Assembly: GCA_047722305.1 (NCBI GenBank)
Contig: JBDNYM010000028.1
Coordinates: 1-27,545, forward strand
From: JAKVJE01 sp047722305
Lineage (GTDB): Bacteria > Actinomycetota > Actinomycetes > Actinomycetales > Microbacteriaceae
Direction: 5' to 3'
DNA length: 27,545 bases
The first letter of the stretch is position 1; each line of letters begins with the position of its first letter. Below, one piece after another: positions 1 through 8,049 of the stretch. The notes beneath the pieces are model-generated. The model was given only the letters and a program-made list of their open reading frames with translations, had not been told where the DNA came from and ran no database searches. The position numbers and the translations under genes are program-made.

Positions 1-418
1 GCGAGACGCGCACCCCCCCCGCCGCCACCCCCAGCCCCCCCAGCACCCCCACCGCGCCCACCCACCCCGTGGCCCGCGCGCTCAGACGCCGGCCCGGCCG
101 CCGGCCGAGGCCCCGGCGATAGGCCCGGCGCCGGCGGATCGCCTCGCGCAGGGCACGCCGGGCCTCCGAGATGGGCAGCGTGGCCTTCGGGGCGCTCGCT
201 GTCGAGGCCGCGGTCTTCTCCGGCCGCGGCGGACGCGTCGGTGCCGACGAGGCGACGGGATGGCGCGGCTCCGCCGCCGCGGGACGGTCCGGGCGGTCTG
301 CCCGCGCCCGCCGCGACGCCGCCCGCCGCCCGGCGGCCCGGTCCCGGACCCCGTTCCACCAGGCCGCGAGGCGCAGGCGCAGGCTCTGGGAGCGCGGGTC
401 GACGTCGGGTCGCCTCAT
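1..418 (-). CDS. ftsQ: Cell division protein FtsQ, N-terminal part (cut by window edge)
   Basis: FtsQ/DivIB is a single-pass membrane protein that links early and late division proteins at the septum. About 139 codons are visible. The ATG at 418-416 overlaps the murC stop (ATGA), as expected for the next dcw gene. The product begins MRRPDVDPRSQ and has a long Arg/Ala/Pro-rich cytoplasmic head of roughly 115 residues. A Gly/Val/Ala/Leu-rich stretch at about residues 119-138 is the expected membrane segment. The POTRA and FtsQ domains lie outside the window, so the assignment rests on gene order, the basic head and the single hydrophobic segment. The last 60 bases contain several C runs (G runs on the coding strand), which make the membrane segment unusually glycine-rich and may be low-quality sequence. 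Confidence 0.82.
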   Translation of the reverse strand, partial: MRRPDVDPRSQSLRLRLAAWWNGVRDRAAGRRAASRRARADRPDRPAAAEPRHPVASSAPTRPPRPEKTAASTASAPKATLPISEARRALREAIRRRRAYRRGLGRRPGRRLSARATGWVGAVGVLGGLGVAAGGVRVS

Positions 419-1800
419 GCCGCGGTGCGCTCCTGCAGCGCCGCCACGATCCGCGGAGCGAGGAGGTTCACGTCGCCCCCGCCGAGGGTCAGCACGATGT
501 CGTGCGGCCGCGCCCGGCCGACCACGTCGGCGATGGCGCGGTCCCAGTCGGATTCGGCCCGCACCGCCGTGGGGTCGGGAAAGTGCTCCGCCACCCACGC
601 GCCGGTGATGCCCGGGATGGGCTGCTCGCGCGCCGCGAACACGTCCAGCACGACGGTGAAGTCGGCGAGGCGGGAGAACACGTCGGCGAACTCGTCCACG
701 TGGTCGCGCGTGCGCGTGTAGAGGTGGGGCTGGTGGACGGCGATGATGCGCCCGCCGGGGGCCAGCACGGACCGGGCCGCCTGCAGCACCGCGGCGACCT
801 CGGTGGGGTGGTGCGCGTAGTCGTCGAGCACCCGCACCCCGTCCACGTCGCCGATCAGCTGGAAGCGCCGGTGCGTCCCCTGGTAGGCGGCGGCGGCATC
901 CAGCGCCGCCGGGAACGGGAAGCCGAACTCGGTGAGCACCACCGCCGCCCCCAGGGCGTTGCGGGCGTTGTGGGCGCCAGGCAGCACCAGCTGCGCGGTC
1001 GCGGTCTCGCCCCGGTACGAGCACACCAGGCGCGGCTGCTCGAACGTCACGATCCGGGCGGGCAGCCCGGTGCCGGTGCCGAACCGCACGGGGTGGTCGA
1101 GGCGGGGCATGATCGCCCGGCACATCGAGTTGTCGCCGTTGATGACGACGGTCTGCTCGCCCAGCCCGGCGAACTGGATGAAGGCCTCCTCGATGTGCTC
1201 CCGGTCGCCGTAGTGGTCCAGGTGATCGGCGTCGAGGTTGGTGATGAGCTCGATGGAGGGCCGGTAGTTCAGAAACGACCCGTCGGACTCGTCGGCCTCC
1301 AGCACGAAGACGTCTGAGTCGCCGATGCCCCAGTTCGTGCCGAGCTCCCGGATCACGTCGCCGTCGACGAAGCTGGGGCGCAGGCCCAGGCGGCGCAGGC
1401 CGGTGACCACCATCCCGGTGCTGGTGGTCTTGCCGTGGGCCCCGGCGACCGCGACCACGCGGTGGCCCCGTGCCAGCCAGGCCAGGGCCTGGGAGCGGTG
1501 CAGCACCAGCAGCCCCCGCGCGCGGGCAGCGGCCAGCTCGGGGTTGGTCTCCGGGATGGCGCTGGAGACGACGACCGTGTCGGCCCCGTCGAGGTGCGCG
1601 GGGTCCTGCCCGATGAATACCTGGATGCCCTGCGCGGCCAGGTCGTCGGTGACGGCGCTGCGGGCGCGATCGGAGCCCTGCACCGGCACGCCGCGGGCCG
1701 CCAGCATGCGGGCGATCCCGTTCATGCCCGAGCCTCCGATGCCGATGAAGTGCACGCGGCCGAGTTCGGCCGGCACCTGCAACTGGAAATCGATGTTCAT
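415..1800 (-). CDS. murC: UDP-N-acetylmuramate--L-alanine ligase MurC
   Basis: This cytoplasmic ATP-dependent ligase adds L-Ala to UDP-MurNAc, the first peptide step of peptidoglycan synthesis. The product is 461 residues, normal for MurC. Visible motifs are the N-terminal dinucleotide-like loop HFIGIGGSGMNGIA (residues 17-30), the ATP P-loop GAHGKTTST (120-128), EADESDGSF (168-176), NLDADHLDHY (188-197), and the C-terminal DDYAHHPTEV and QPHLYTRT blocks. The start is the ATG at 1800. It overlaps the murG stop by four bases and has an AAGGAG ribosome-binding site about eight bases upstream inside murG. The frame stays open further upstream, but that stretch lies inside murG and lacks MurC similarity. 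The stop overlaps the ftsQ start, so translational coupling is likely. Confidence 0.97.
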   Translation of the reverse strand: MNIDFQLQVPAELGRVHFIGIGGSGMNGIARMLAARGVPVQGSDRARSAVTDDLAAQGIQVFIGQDPAHLDGADTVVVSSAIPETNPELAAARARGLLVLHRSQALAWLARGHRVVAVAGAHGKTTSTGMVVTGLRRLGLRPSFVDGDVIRELGTNWGIGDSDVFVLEADESDGSFLNYRPSIELITNLDADHLDHYGDREHIEEAFIQFAGLGEQTVVINGDNSMCRAIMPRLDHPVRFGTGTGLPARIVTFEQPRLVCSYRGETATAQLVLPGAHNARNALGAAVVLTEFGFPFPAALDAAAAYQGTHRRFQLIGDVDGVRVLDDYAHHPTEVAAVLQAARSVLAPGGRIIAVHQPHLYTRTRDHVDEFADVFSRLADFTVVLDVFAAREQPIPGITGAWVAEHFPDPTAVRAESDWDRAIADVVGRARPHDIVLTLGGGDVNLLAPRIVAALQERTAA

Positions 1801-2891
1801 TCCTGAGACTCCTTCGTCGCCGCGGCCGCCAGCACGCCGTCGATCAGCGCGACCAGCCGCGAGCTGCCGTCGCCGATGGCGTGCTGCTGCGCCGCCGCGG
1901 CCATCCGGATGCGCTCGTCCCCGTTCAGGATGCCCGGAAGCCGGTCGGCGGCCCATCCGGGCGTCGCCTCGGCGTCGGGCAGCAGCAGCGCCGCGCCCGC
2001 ATCCACCGCGGCACGGGCATTCAGCGCCTGCTCGCCGTTGCCGTGCGGGTACGGCACGTACACGGCGGGGATGCCGAGCGCCGACAGCTCCGACACCGTG
2101 GACGCCCCGGAGCGCGACACCGCGAAGTCGGCTGCGGCCAGCGCCAGGTCCATGCGGTCGCAGTAGCCCACCAGGTGGTAGCCGGCGACCCCCGGGTCGG
2201 TGACGTCGGAGCGGTCGCCGCCGATGTGCAGCACCTGCCAGCCGACCGCCGTCAGCGCATCCGCGGCGGCCACGAACGAGTGGTTCAGCCGGGCCGCACC
2301 CAGCGACCCGCCGGTGACCAGCAGGGTGGGGCGCCCCGTGTCGAGCCCGAAGAACGCGTGCGCCTGGGTGCGGGCCGCGGCGCGATCCATCCGCTCGATC
2401 TCGGGACGCAGCGGCATCCCGGTGACCGTCGCGCCGTGCAGCGGCGTCCCGGTGAAGGTGACCGCCACTGCGGCTGCCCAGCGGGCGCCCAGCCGGTTGG
2501 CCAGGCCAGGGCGCGCATTCGCCTCGTGCACCGCGTACGGGAGGCCCAGACGGTGCGCCGCCAGGTACGCCGGAGCCGAGGCGTAGCCCCCGAACCCGCA
2601 GACGACGTCCACCTCGCGGGTGCGCAGGTGCGACTCGGCCTGGCGGATCGAGCGCCGCAGTCGGGCGGGGAACCGCACCGCGGCGAGATCGGGCCGGCGC
2701 GGGAACGGCACCTGATCGACCAGCAGCAGCTCGTAGCCGCGGGCCGGCACCAGGCGGGTCTCCAGGCCGTGGGCGCAGCCCAGCACCAGCACCGTCGCAT
2801 CCGGGTGCTGCCGGCGAATCTCATCGGCCGTGGCGAGCAGCGGGTTCACATGCCCGGCGGTGCCCCCTCCAGCCAGCAGATAGGTCGTCAT
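1797..2891 (-). CDS. murG: Lipid II synthase MurG (UDP-GlcNAc:undecaprenyl-PP-MurNAc-pentapeptide GlcNAc transferase)
   Basis: This membrane-associated GT28 glycosyltransferase converts lipid I to lipid II on the inner face of the membrane. The product is 364 residues. The N-terminal loop is GGGTAGHVNP (residues 8-17), the form common in actinobacteria in place of GGTGGHxxP. VTGGSLGAARLN marks the start of the C-terminal domain. The donor-binding block reads SRSGASTVSELSALGIPAV, followed by VPYPHGNGEQ. The ATG at 2891 overlaps the ftsW stop (ATGA) and has AAAGGAG about 11 bases upstream. It sits between ftsW and murC, the usual actinobacterial dcw order. Nothing is missing from the recognised motifs. 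Confidence 0.97.
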   Translation of the reverse strand: MTTYLLAGGGTAGHVNPLLATADEIRRQHPDATVLVLGCAHGLETRLVPARGYELLLVDQVPFPRRPDLAAVRFPARLRRSIRQAESHLRTREVDVVCGFGGYASAPAYLAAHRLGLPYAVHEANARPGLANRLGARWAAAVAVTFTGTPLHGATVTGMPLRPEIERMDRAAARTQAHAFFGLDTGRPTLLVTGGSLGAARLNHSFVAAADALTAVGWQVLHIGGDRSDVTDPGVAGYHLVGYCDRMDLALAAADFAVSRSGASTVSELSALGIPAVYVPYPHGNGEQALNARAAVDAGAALLLPDAEATPGWAADRLPGILNGDERIRMAAAAQQHAIGDGSSRLVALIDGVLAAAATKESQE

Positions 2892-4066
2892 CGGGGTTGT
2901 GGCTCCTTTCGCATCACGGACAGCATCGCACCCAGCATCACCAGGTTGGCCACCAGCGCCGACCCTCCGCTGGAGACCAGCGGCAAGGGTACGCCGAGCA
3001 CGGGCAGCAGACCGAGCACAACGGCGATGTTCACCAGCGCCTGCCCCACCGTCCAGACCATCCCGCCGACCAGCACCACGATCGCGTACACGTCATCGGT
3101 GCGCATGACGGCCCGCACGCTCAGCACCGCCAGGGCGACGAACAGGCCGATGAGCGCCAGCGCCCCCACCAGCCCGAGCTCCTCGCCGATGACCGCGAAG
3201 ATGAAGTCGTTGCCCGCCTCGGGCAGCCACGCCCACTTCGACTTCGAGTTGCCGAGCCCGACCCCGAACCAGCCGCCGTTGGCGAGCGCCCACTTGCCGT
3301 GCATCGACTGCCAGCACGAGGTGGTGTAGTCGTCGCACGACCCGCCCTTGAGCCAGGCGCCGATCCGCGAAGCGCGCGAGTGCCCGCCCATGGCGAACAT
3401 CATGGCCACGCCCGCGGCCACCACGCCCAGGGCGATGAGGTACCTCCAGGGCACGCGGCCGGCGACCAGGGCCCCGAAGCAGATCATGGACATGATGACG
3501 GTCGTGCCGAGGTCGCCTCCCAGCAGCACCAGTCCGAGCGCGGCCGCCATCCCGACGCCCAGCGGCCAGCGCAGCGCCCGGAGGCTCGCGGTGCGGTCGC
3601 CGAGGCGCTGCAGCTCCCGGGCCGTCCACAGCACCAGCGCCACCTTGAGCAGCTCGGAGGGCTGAATCTGCACCGGCCCGATCACCAGCCAGTTGCGGTT
3701 CCCGTTGACGGAGCGGCCCACGAACACGGTCATCAGCTGCAGCAGCAGGGCGCCGACGAAGAACAGGTTCGTGAAGCGCTGCAGCGCCTCCGGCCGCTGC
3801 CGGGAGATCACCAGCATGGCCGAGTAGCCGAGCACGGCGTACAGCGCCTGCTTCTGGAACGTGTTGAAGAAGCTGCCGGTCTGCGCGTACGAGTCGATCG
3901 ACGACGACGACAGCACCATCATCAGCCCGAACAGGACCAGCAGCGTCACCAGTCCCAGGGTCTGCCCGTACAGGCGCGGGACAGGGGCCCGCAGGGCGCC
4001 CAGCCGGATGCGCTGCAGCGGGGCAGCCGGCTCAGGAACGCTGCGCGGAGGTTTCGTCGCGGTCAT
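2888..4066 (-). CDS. ftsW: Septal peptidoglycan polymerase FtsW (SEDS family)
   Basis: FtsW is the SEDS glycosyltransferase that polymerises lipid II at the septum with its partner PBP2, encoded nearby as pbpB. The product is 392 residues with about ten membrane segments. Family signatures include NRNWLVIGPVQIQPSELLK (residues 124-142), GGDLGTT (183-189), LPEAGNDFIFAVIGEELG (281-298, with the conserved Asp at 287) and LPLVSSGGSAL near the C-terminus. An extracellular insert at about 228-257 carries two Cys residues (243 and 251). I chose the ATG at 4066 because GGGAGG lies about 11 bases upstream; it overlaps the end of murD by 35 bases. An upstream in-frame ATG at 4180 would add 38 unrelated residues inside murD and is unlikely. 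Confidence 0.96.
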   Translation of the reverse strand: MTATKPPRSVPEPAAPLQRIRLGALRAPVPRLYGQTLGLVTLLVLFGLMMVLSSSSIDSYAQTGSFFNTFQKQALYAVLGYSAMLVISRQRPEALQRFTNLFFVGALLLQLMTVFVGRSVNGNRNWLVIGPVQIQPSELLKVALVLWTARELQRLGDRTASLRALRWPLGVGMAAALGLVLLGGDLGTTVIMSMICFGALVAGRVPWRYLIALGVVAAGVAMMFAMGGHSRASRIGAWLKGGSCDDYTTSCWQSMHGKWALANGGWFGVGLGNSKSKWAWLPEAGNDFIFAVIGEELGLVGALALIGLFVALAVLSVRAVMRTDDVYAIVVLVGGMVWTVGQALVNIAVVLGLLPVLGVPLPLVSSGGSALVANLVMLGAMLSVMRKEPQPR

Positions 4067-5543
4067 CGCCGGCGTTGCCTCCCGTCTGCGCGCGCACCGC
4101 CTGGGCGAACAAGTCGCCGCGCTGCGCGTAGTTGTCGAATTGGTCCCACGATGCCGCCGCCGGAGCGAGCAGCACCACATCGCCCGGCTGCGCCTGCGCC
4201 GCCGCGGCGGCCACGGCCCGGCCGATGACGCTACCAGTGTCGCCGTCGGGGATGGCGATGACGGGGACGCTCGGCGCGTGTCGGGAGAACGCCTCCAGTA
4301 CCGGGGTCTCGTCGGCGCCGATCACGATCGCGGCGCGGACCCGATCGGCGTTGTCGCGCACCAGCGGGTCGATGTCGACCCCTTTGAGCATCCCGCCGAC
4401 GATCCAGACCACCGAATCGAACGCCTGCAGCGAGGCGTGCGCGGCGTGGGGGTTGGTGGCTTTCGAGTCGTCGATCCAGCGCACCCCGTCCGCCTCCAGC
4501 ACAGGCTGGATGCGGTGGGCGTCCGGGTGGAACCCCAGAGCCCCGACGCGGACCGCCGCGGGCGGGACCCCCACGCTGCGGGCCAGGGCGGCGGCGGCCA
4601 GCACGTCGGAGACCAGGTGCGCCGCGCCCAGCCCGTGGTCGGCCAGGTCGGCGACCGTGACGAGCTCCAGAGCGCGCTCGGCGCGCTCGGCCAGGAACGC
4701 CCGATCGACCAGCACCCCATCCACGATGCCCAACTCGGACGGGGCCGGCACGCCGTGCCCGAAGCCGATGGCCCGGGCGCCCTCCTGTACGTCGGCGTCC
4801 TCGACGAAGCGCTCGGTGATCGCGTCGTCGCGGTTATAGACGCAGGCGCACTGGGTGCGCGCGTAGACCTTCGCCTTGGCCGCGTGGTAGGCGGCGGCGG
4901 ACCCGTGCCAGTCGAGGTGGTCGTCGGCGATGTTCAGGCACACGCTGGCCCACGGGCGCAGCCGGTCGGCATAGTGCAGCTGGAAGCTCGACAGCTCCAC
5001 CACCATGACGTCCCAGCCCTCGGGGTCGCGCACCGCATCCAGCACGGGCGTCCCGATGTTGCCGCAGGCGATGGCGCGCAGCCCGGCCGCCCGGCACATC
5101 GCGGTGGCGAGCTCGACGGTGCTGGTCTTCCCGTTCGTGCCGGTGACGGCCAGCCACTTGGCCTCTGGAGCGCGCCAGGAGCGCAGCGTCCAGGCGAGGT
5201 CCACCTCGCCCCACACGGGGACGCCGGCGGCGCCGGCCCAGGCGATCGCGGGATGCGCCGGGCGATACCCCGGCGAGGTCACCACCAGGTCGGGGGCGAG
5301 AGCAGCCAGTGCAGCCGCCTCCGCATCCTCGTCGGCCACGACCTGCACCGGCACGCCGACGGCCTCGAACAGCGCGCGGCGCCGATCGTCGATCCGCTGC
5401 CCGATCGCCGTCGCCTGGGCGCCCAGCTCCGCCAGGGTGTCCGCGACCGCGAAGCCGCTCACCCCCAGCCCGAGCACGCCGATGCGCTGCCCCGACCAGT
5501 CCCGGGGCCGCTGCGGCCCCGCCGTCTTCCGGAAGTCGCCCAT
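4032..5543 (-). CDS. murD: UDP-N-acetylmuramoyl-L-alanine--D-glutamate ligase MurD
   Basis: MurD adds D-Glu to UDP-MurNAc-L-Ala in the cytoplasm. The product is 503 residues, slightly long for the family. The N-terminal UDP-binding loop is IGVLGLGVSGFAVA (residues 21-34), the P-loop VTGTNGKTSTVEL (133-145), followed by VELSSFQLHY, NIADDHLDWHG and WIDDSKATNPHAAHASL. The C-terminal block reads APAAASWDQFDNYAQRG, with Ala where many homologues have Cys. The ATG at 5543 overlaps the mraY stop by one base (TGATG). The open frame continues upstream through mraY, but only the part from MGDFRKTAGPQRP onward resembles MurD. The 3' end overlaps ftsW by 35 bases. Confidence 0.96.
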   Translation of the reverse strand: MGDFRKTAGPQRPRDWSGQRIGVLGLGVSGFAVADTLAELGAQATAIGQRIDDRRRALFEAVGVPVQVVADEDAEAAALAALAPDLVVTSPGYRPAHPAIAWAGAAGVPVWGEVDLAWTLRSWRAPEAKWLAVTGTNGKTSTVELATAMCRAAGLRAIACGNIGTPVLDAVRDPEGWDVMVVELSSFQLHYADRLRPWASVCLNIADDHLDWHGSAAAYHAAKAKVYARTQCACVYNRDDAITERFVEDADVQEGARAIGFGHGVPAPSELGIVDGVLVDRAFLAERAERALELVTVADLADHGLGAAHLVSDVLAAAALARSVGVPPAAVRVGALGFHPDAHRIQPVLEADGVRWIDDSKATNPHAAHASLQAFDSVVWIVGGMLKGVDIDPLVRDNADRVRAAIVIGADETPVLEAFSRHAPSVPVIAIPDGDTGSVIGRAVAAAAAQAQPGDVVLLAPAAASWDQFDNYAQRGDLFAQAVRAQTGGNAGDDRDETSAQRS

Positions 5544-6631
5544 CAGTGGGTCACCGCCAGCCACTCGCCGTAGAACAGCGTCAGGGCGGAAACAGCGAAC
5601 AGCCCCTCCAGGATCCAGAAGCGAATGACGACTTGCACCGCCGGCCATCCTTTCAATTCGAAGTGATGATGCAGCGGAGCCATCAGGAAGACGCGCTTGC
5701 CGCCGCTCAATCTGAAGTACCCGGTCTGGATGATCACCGACGCCGCCACGATCACGAACAGTCCCCCGACCAGCACCAGCAGCAGCTGCGTGCGGCTGAG
5801 GATGGCGACCGCGGCCAGTCCGCCGCCGAGCGCCAGCGACCCGGTGTCGCCCATGAAGAGCCCGGCGGGATTCGTGTTCCACCACAGGAAGCCGACGAGC
5901 GCGCCGCAGACCGCCGCGGTGACGATCACCAGGTCCAGAGGATCGCGCACCGAGTAGCAGCCGGCGCCGGTGTGCACGCGCAGGCACGACTGGTTGAACT
6001 GCCAGAAGGTGATCAGCCCGTAGGCGCCGAAGGCGATGATGCTGGCACCGGTGGCCAGCCCGTCCAGGCCATCGGTCAGGTTCACGGAGTTCGAGGCGGC
6101 CGAGGCGATCACCTCGATCCAGATCACGTAGGCGACCAGCCCCGCGATGGGCCCCCAGGCGGCGAAGCTGAACGGGAGGTCGCGCACGATGGAGATGTGC
6201 AGCGACCCCGGAGTGAGCCCGTGCGCATCCGGAAACCGGGTGGTGCCGATGGCGAAGGCGACCGTGGCCAGCAGCAGCAGCCCCATCTTCGCGGCGGCGT
6301 GCAGGCCCAGCGAGCGGTGGTTGCGGATCTTGATGAAATCGTCGATGAAGCCCACCGCCCCGAAGGCGACCATCAGCAGCAGATAGAGCAGCCCGGACGG
6401 GGTCGGGGCCTCCTCGGTGACGAGCTTCGCCACGAAATAGCCGACCACGGTGCCGAGCAGCAGCATCACCCCGCCCATGGTGGGCGTGCCGCGCTTGGTG
6501 AGATGGCTCTTCGGCCCGTCCTCGCGGATGAACTGCCCCAGTGAGAGCCGGTGGGCGATGCGGATGAACCAGGGGGTGAGGAACAGCGTGATGGACAGCG
6601 ATACCGCGCCGGCGATCAGGACGGCGATCAC
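5543..6631 (-). CDS. mraY: Phospho-N-acetylmuramoyl-pentapeptide transferase MraY
   Basis: MraY transfers phospho-MurNAc-pentapeptide to undecaprenyl phosphate, making lipid I in the membrane. The product is 362 residues with about ten membrane spans. Key motifs are GFIDDFIKIRNHRSLG (catalytic Asp pair at 97-98), NLTDGLDGLATG, FMGDTGSLALGG and the MAPLHHHFELKGW loop. A Cys-containing loop (residues CLRVHTGAGCYSVRDPLD) precedes the fifth or sixth span, as in other actinobacterial MraY proteins. The start is a GTG at 6631, overlapping the murF stop (GTGA). An in-frame ATG at 6805 would add 58 residues that are only antisense-frame murF. The stop shares one base with the murD start. Confidence 0.96.
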   Translation of the reverse strand: MIAVLIAGAVSLSITLFLTPWFIRIAHRLSLGQFIREDGPKSHLTKRGTPTMGGVMLLLGTVVGYFVAKLVTEEAPTPSGLLYLLLMVAFGAVGFIDDFIKIRNHRSLGLHAAAKMGLLLLATVAFAIGTTRFPDAHGLTPGSLHISIVRDLPFSFAAWGPIAGLVAYVIWIEVIASAASNSVNLTDGLDGLATGASIIAFGAYGLITFWQFNQSCLRVHTGAGCYSVRDPLDLVIVTAAVCGALVGFLWWNTNPAGLFMGDTGSLALGGGLAAVAILSRTQLLLVLVGGLFVIVAASVIIQTGYFRLSGGKRVFLMAPLHHHFELKGWPAVQVVIRFWILEGLFAVSALTLFYGEWLAVTH

Positions 6632-8049
6632 GCGGCGGCTCCGGCCGGACGGTCGTCGCCCTCGGCGGCCAGCCGGTCGCCGAGCAGGCGCAGCCCGGAG
6701 AGGTTCGACGACTTCACCAGCACCACATCCCCCGGCCGCAGCCGGGGCCGCAGCCACGCCTCCGCGGCCGCGGCGTCCTTCACGAACATGGCCGTCCCAC
6801 TCCATTCCGATCGCTGAGCGGCATCGAAGATCGCCCGCGCGCCCTCGCCCACGACGACCAGCGCATCCACGTCGGTCCGGGCGGCGACCTCGCCGATCTT
6901 AGCGTGCTCCGCCGTCGACTCGTCGCCCAGCTCGCCCATGGCGCCGAGCACGGCCACCGTCCGGTGCCCCTGCCGGGCGAAGCCGGCCAGGGTCTCCAGC
7001 GCCGCCGCCATCGACCCCGGCGACGCGTTGTAGGCGTCGTTGACGATCAGAACGCCGTCCGGGCGCGGCATCAGCTGCATGCGCCAGCGCTCGCCGTGCG
7101 TCACCCGGTCGAGGCCCGCCTGGCAGGCGTCGTCGCCGATGCCGGCGGCGCGGGCGGCGGCCACCGCGGCCGCGACGTTGTACGCGTTGTGCTCGCCGAT
7201 GAGCCCGACGCGGGTGACCAGCCGCTTCGTGTCGGGAGTGCGCAGCACCACTTCCAGGCGGGCGCGATCCTGCCGGACCGACAGGATGCGCACGTCGGCG
7301 GACTCGTCGCGGCCGAACCAGGTCACCGCAGCCGGGGTGTGCGCGGCCATCGAACGCACCCGGACGTCGTCGGCGTTCAGCACCGCCGTGCCCGAGGGCG
7401 GCAGCGCCTCGACCAGCTCCTGTTTGGCGACCCGGATCGCGTCCTGCGACCCGAACTCGCCGATGTGGGCCCGGCCCACCTGCAGCTCGACGCCCAGATC
7501 GGGATGGCACAGGCCGGCCAGCATCCGCAGGTCACCGCGGTGGTTCGCCCCCATCTCGGAGACCAGGAACTCGGTCTCCGGGGCGACCCGCAGCATCGTG
7601 AGCGGGGCGCCCACCTCATTGTTGAAGGACTGCTCCGGCACCACGGTCGGGGCGGCCCCGCCGAGGATCTCGCCCAGCATGAGCTTGGTGGTGGTCTTGC
7701 CCGCCGAGCCGGTGATGCCGATGACGTGGCGCAGCCGGTGGTGCGCGCGGGCCTCGGCCACGACCACCGCGGCCAGCTGCTGCAGCGCGCGCAGCGTGTC
7801 GGCGACCACGATCTGCGGCAGCGGCAGATCGACCTCGTGGTCGACCAGGGCGGCGACGGCGCCGAGGCCGGCGGCGGCGTCAACGAAGCGGTGGCCGTCC
7901 TGCTGCTCGCCGCGCAGGGCGACGAACAGCGCCCCGGGCTCAGCCTGGCGCGAGTCGGTCACGACCGGGCCGGTCACCAGAGCGCCCGCGGCGGCGGTGA
8001 GGCGCCCGTCCAGCTCCGTGGCGACGCGATGCAGATCGAGCGGGATCAT
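6628..8049 (-). CDS. murF: UDP-N-acetylmuramoyl-tripeptide--D-alanyl-D-alanine ligase MurF
   Basis: MurF adds D-Ala-D-Ala to complete the UDP-MurNAc-pentapeptide. The product is 473 residues. Motifs: VTDSRQAEPGALFVALRG (about 30-47), P-loop ITGSAGKTTTK (112-122), PEQSFNNEVGAPLTML, SEMGANHRGDLRML, LIGEHNAYNVAAA, NDAYNASPGSMAAAL and VAVLGAMGELGDES. The ATG at 8049 overlaps the murE stop (ATGA). The frame is open well upstream across murE, but that portion is an Arg/Ala/Pro-rich shadow translation. All expected family blocks are intact. Confidence 0.96.
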   Translation of the reverse strand: MIPLDLHRVATELDGRLTAAAGALVTGPVVTDSRQAEPGALFVALRGEQQDGHRFVDAAAGLGAVAALVDHEVDLPLPQIVVADTLRALQQLAAVVVAEARAHHRLRHVIGITGSAGKTTTKLMLGEILGGAAPTVVPEQSFNNEVGAPLTMLRVAPETEFLVSEMGANHRGDLRMLAGLCHPDLGVELQVGRAHIGEFGSQDAIRVAKQELVEALPPSGTAVLNADDVRVRSMAAHTPAAVTWFGRDESADVRILSVRQDRARLEVVLRTPDTKRLVTRVGLIGEHNAYNVAAAVAAARAAGIGDDACQAGLDRVTHGERWRMQLMPRPDGVLIVNDAYNASPGSMAAALETLAGFARQGHRTVAVLGAMGELGDESTAEHAKIGEVAARTDVDALVVVGEGARAIFDAAQRSEWSGTAMFVKDAAAAEAWLRPRLRPGDVVLVKSSNLSGLRLLGDRLAAEGDDRPAGAAA

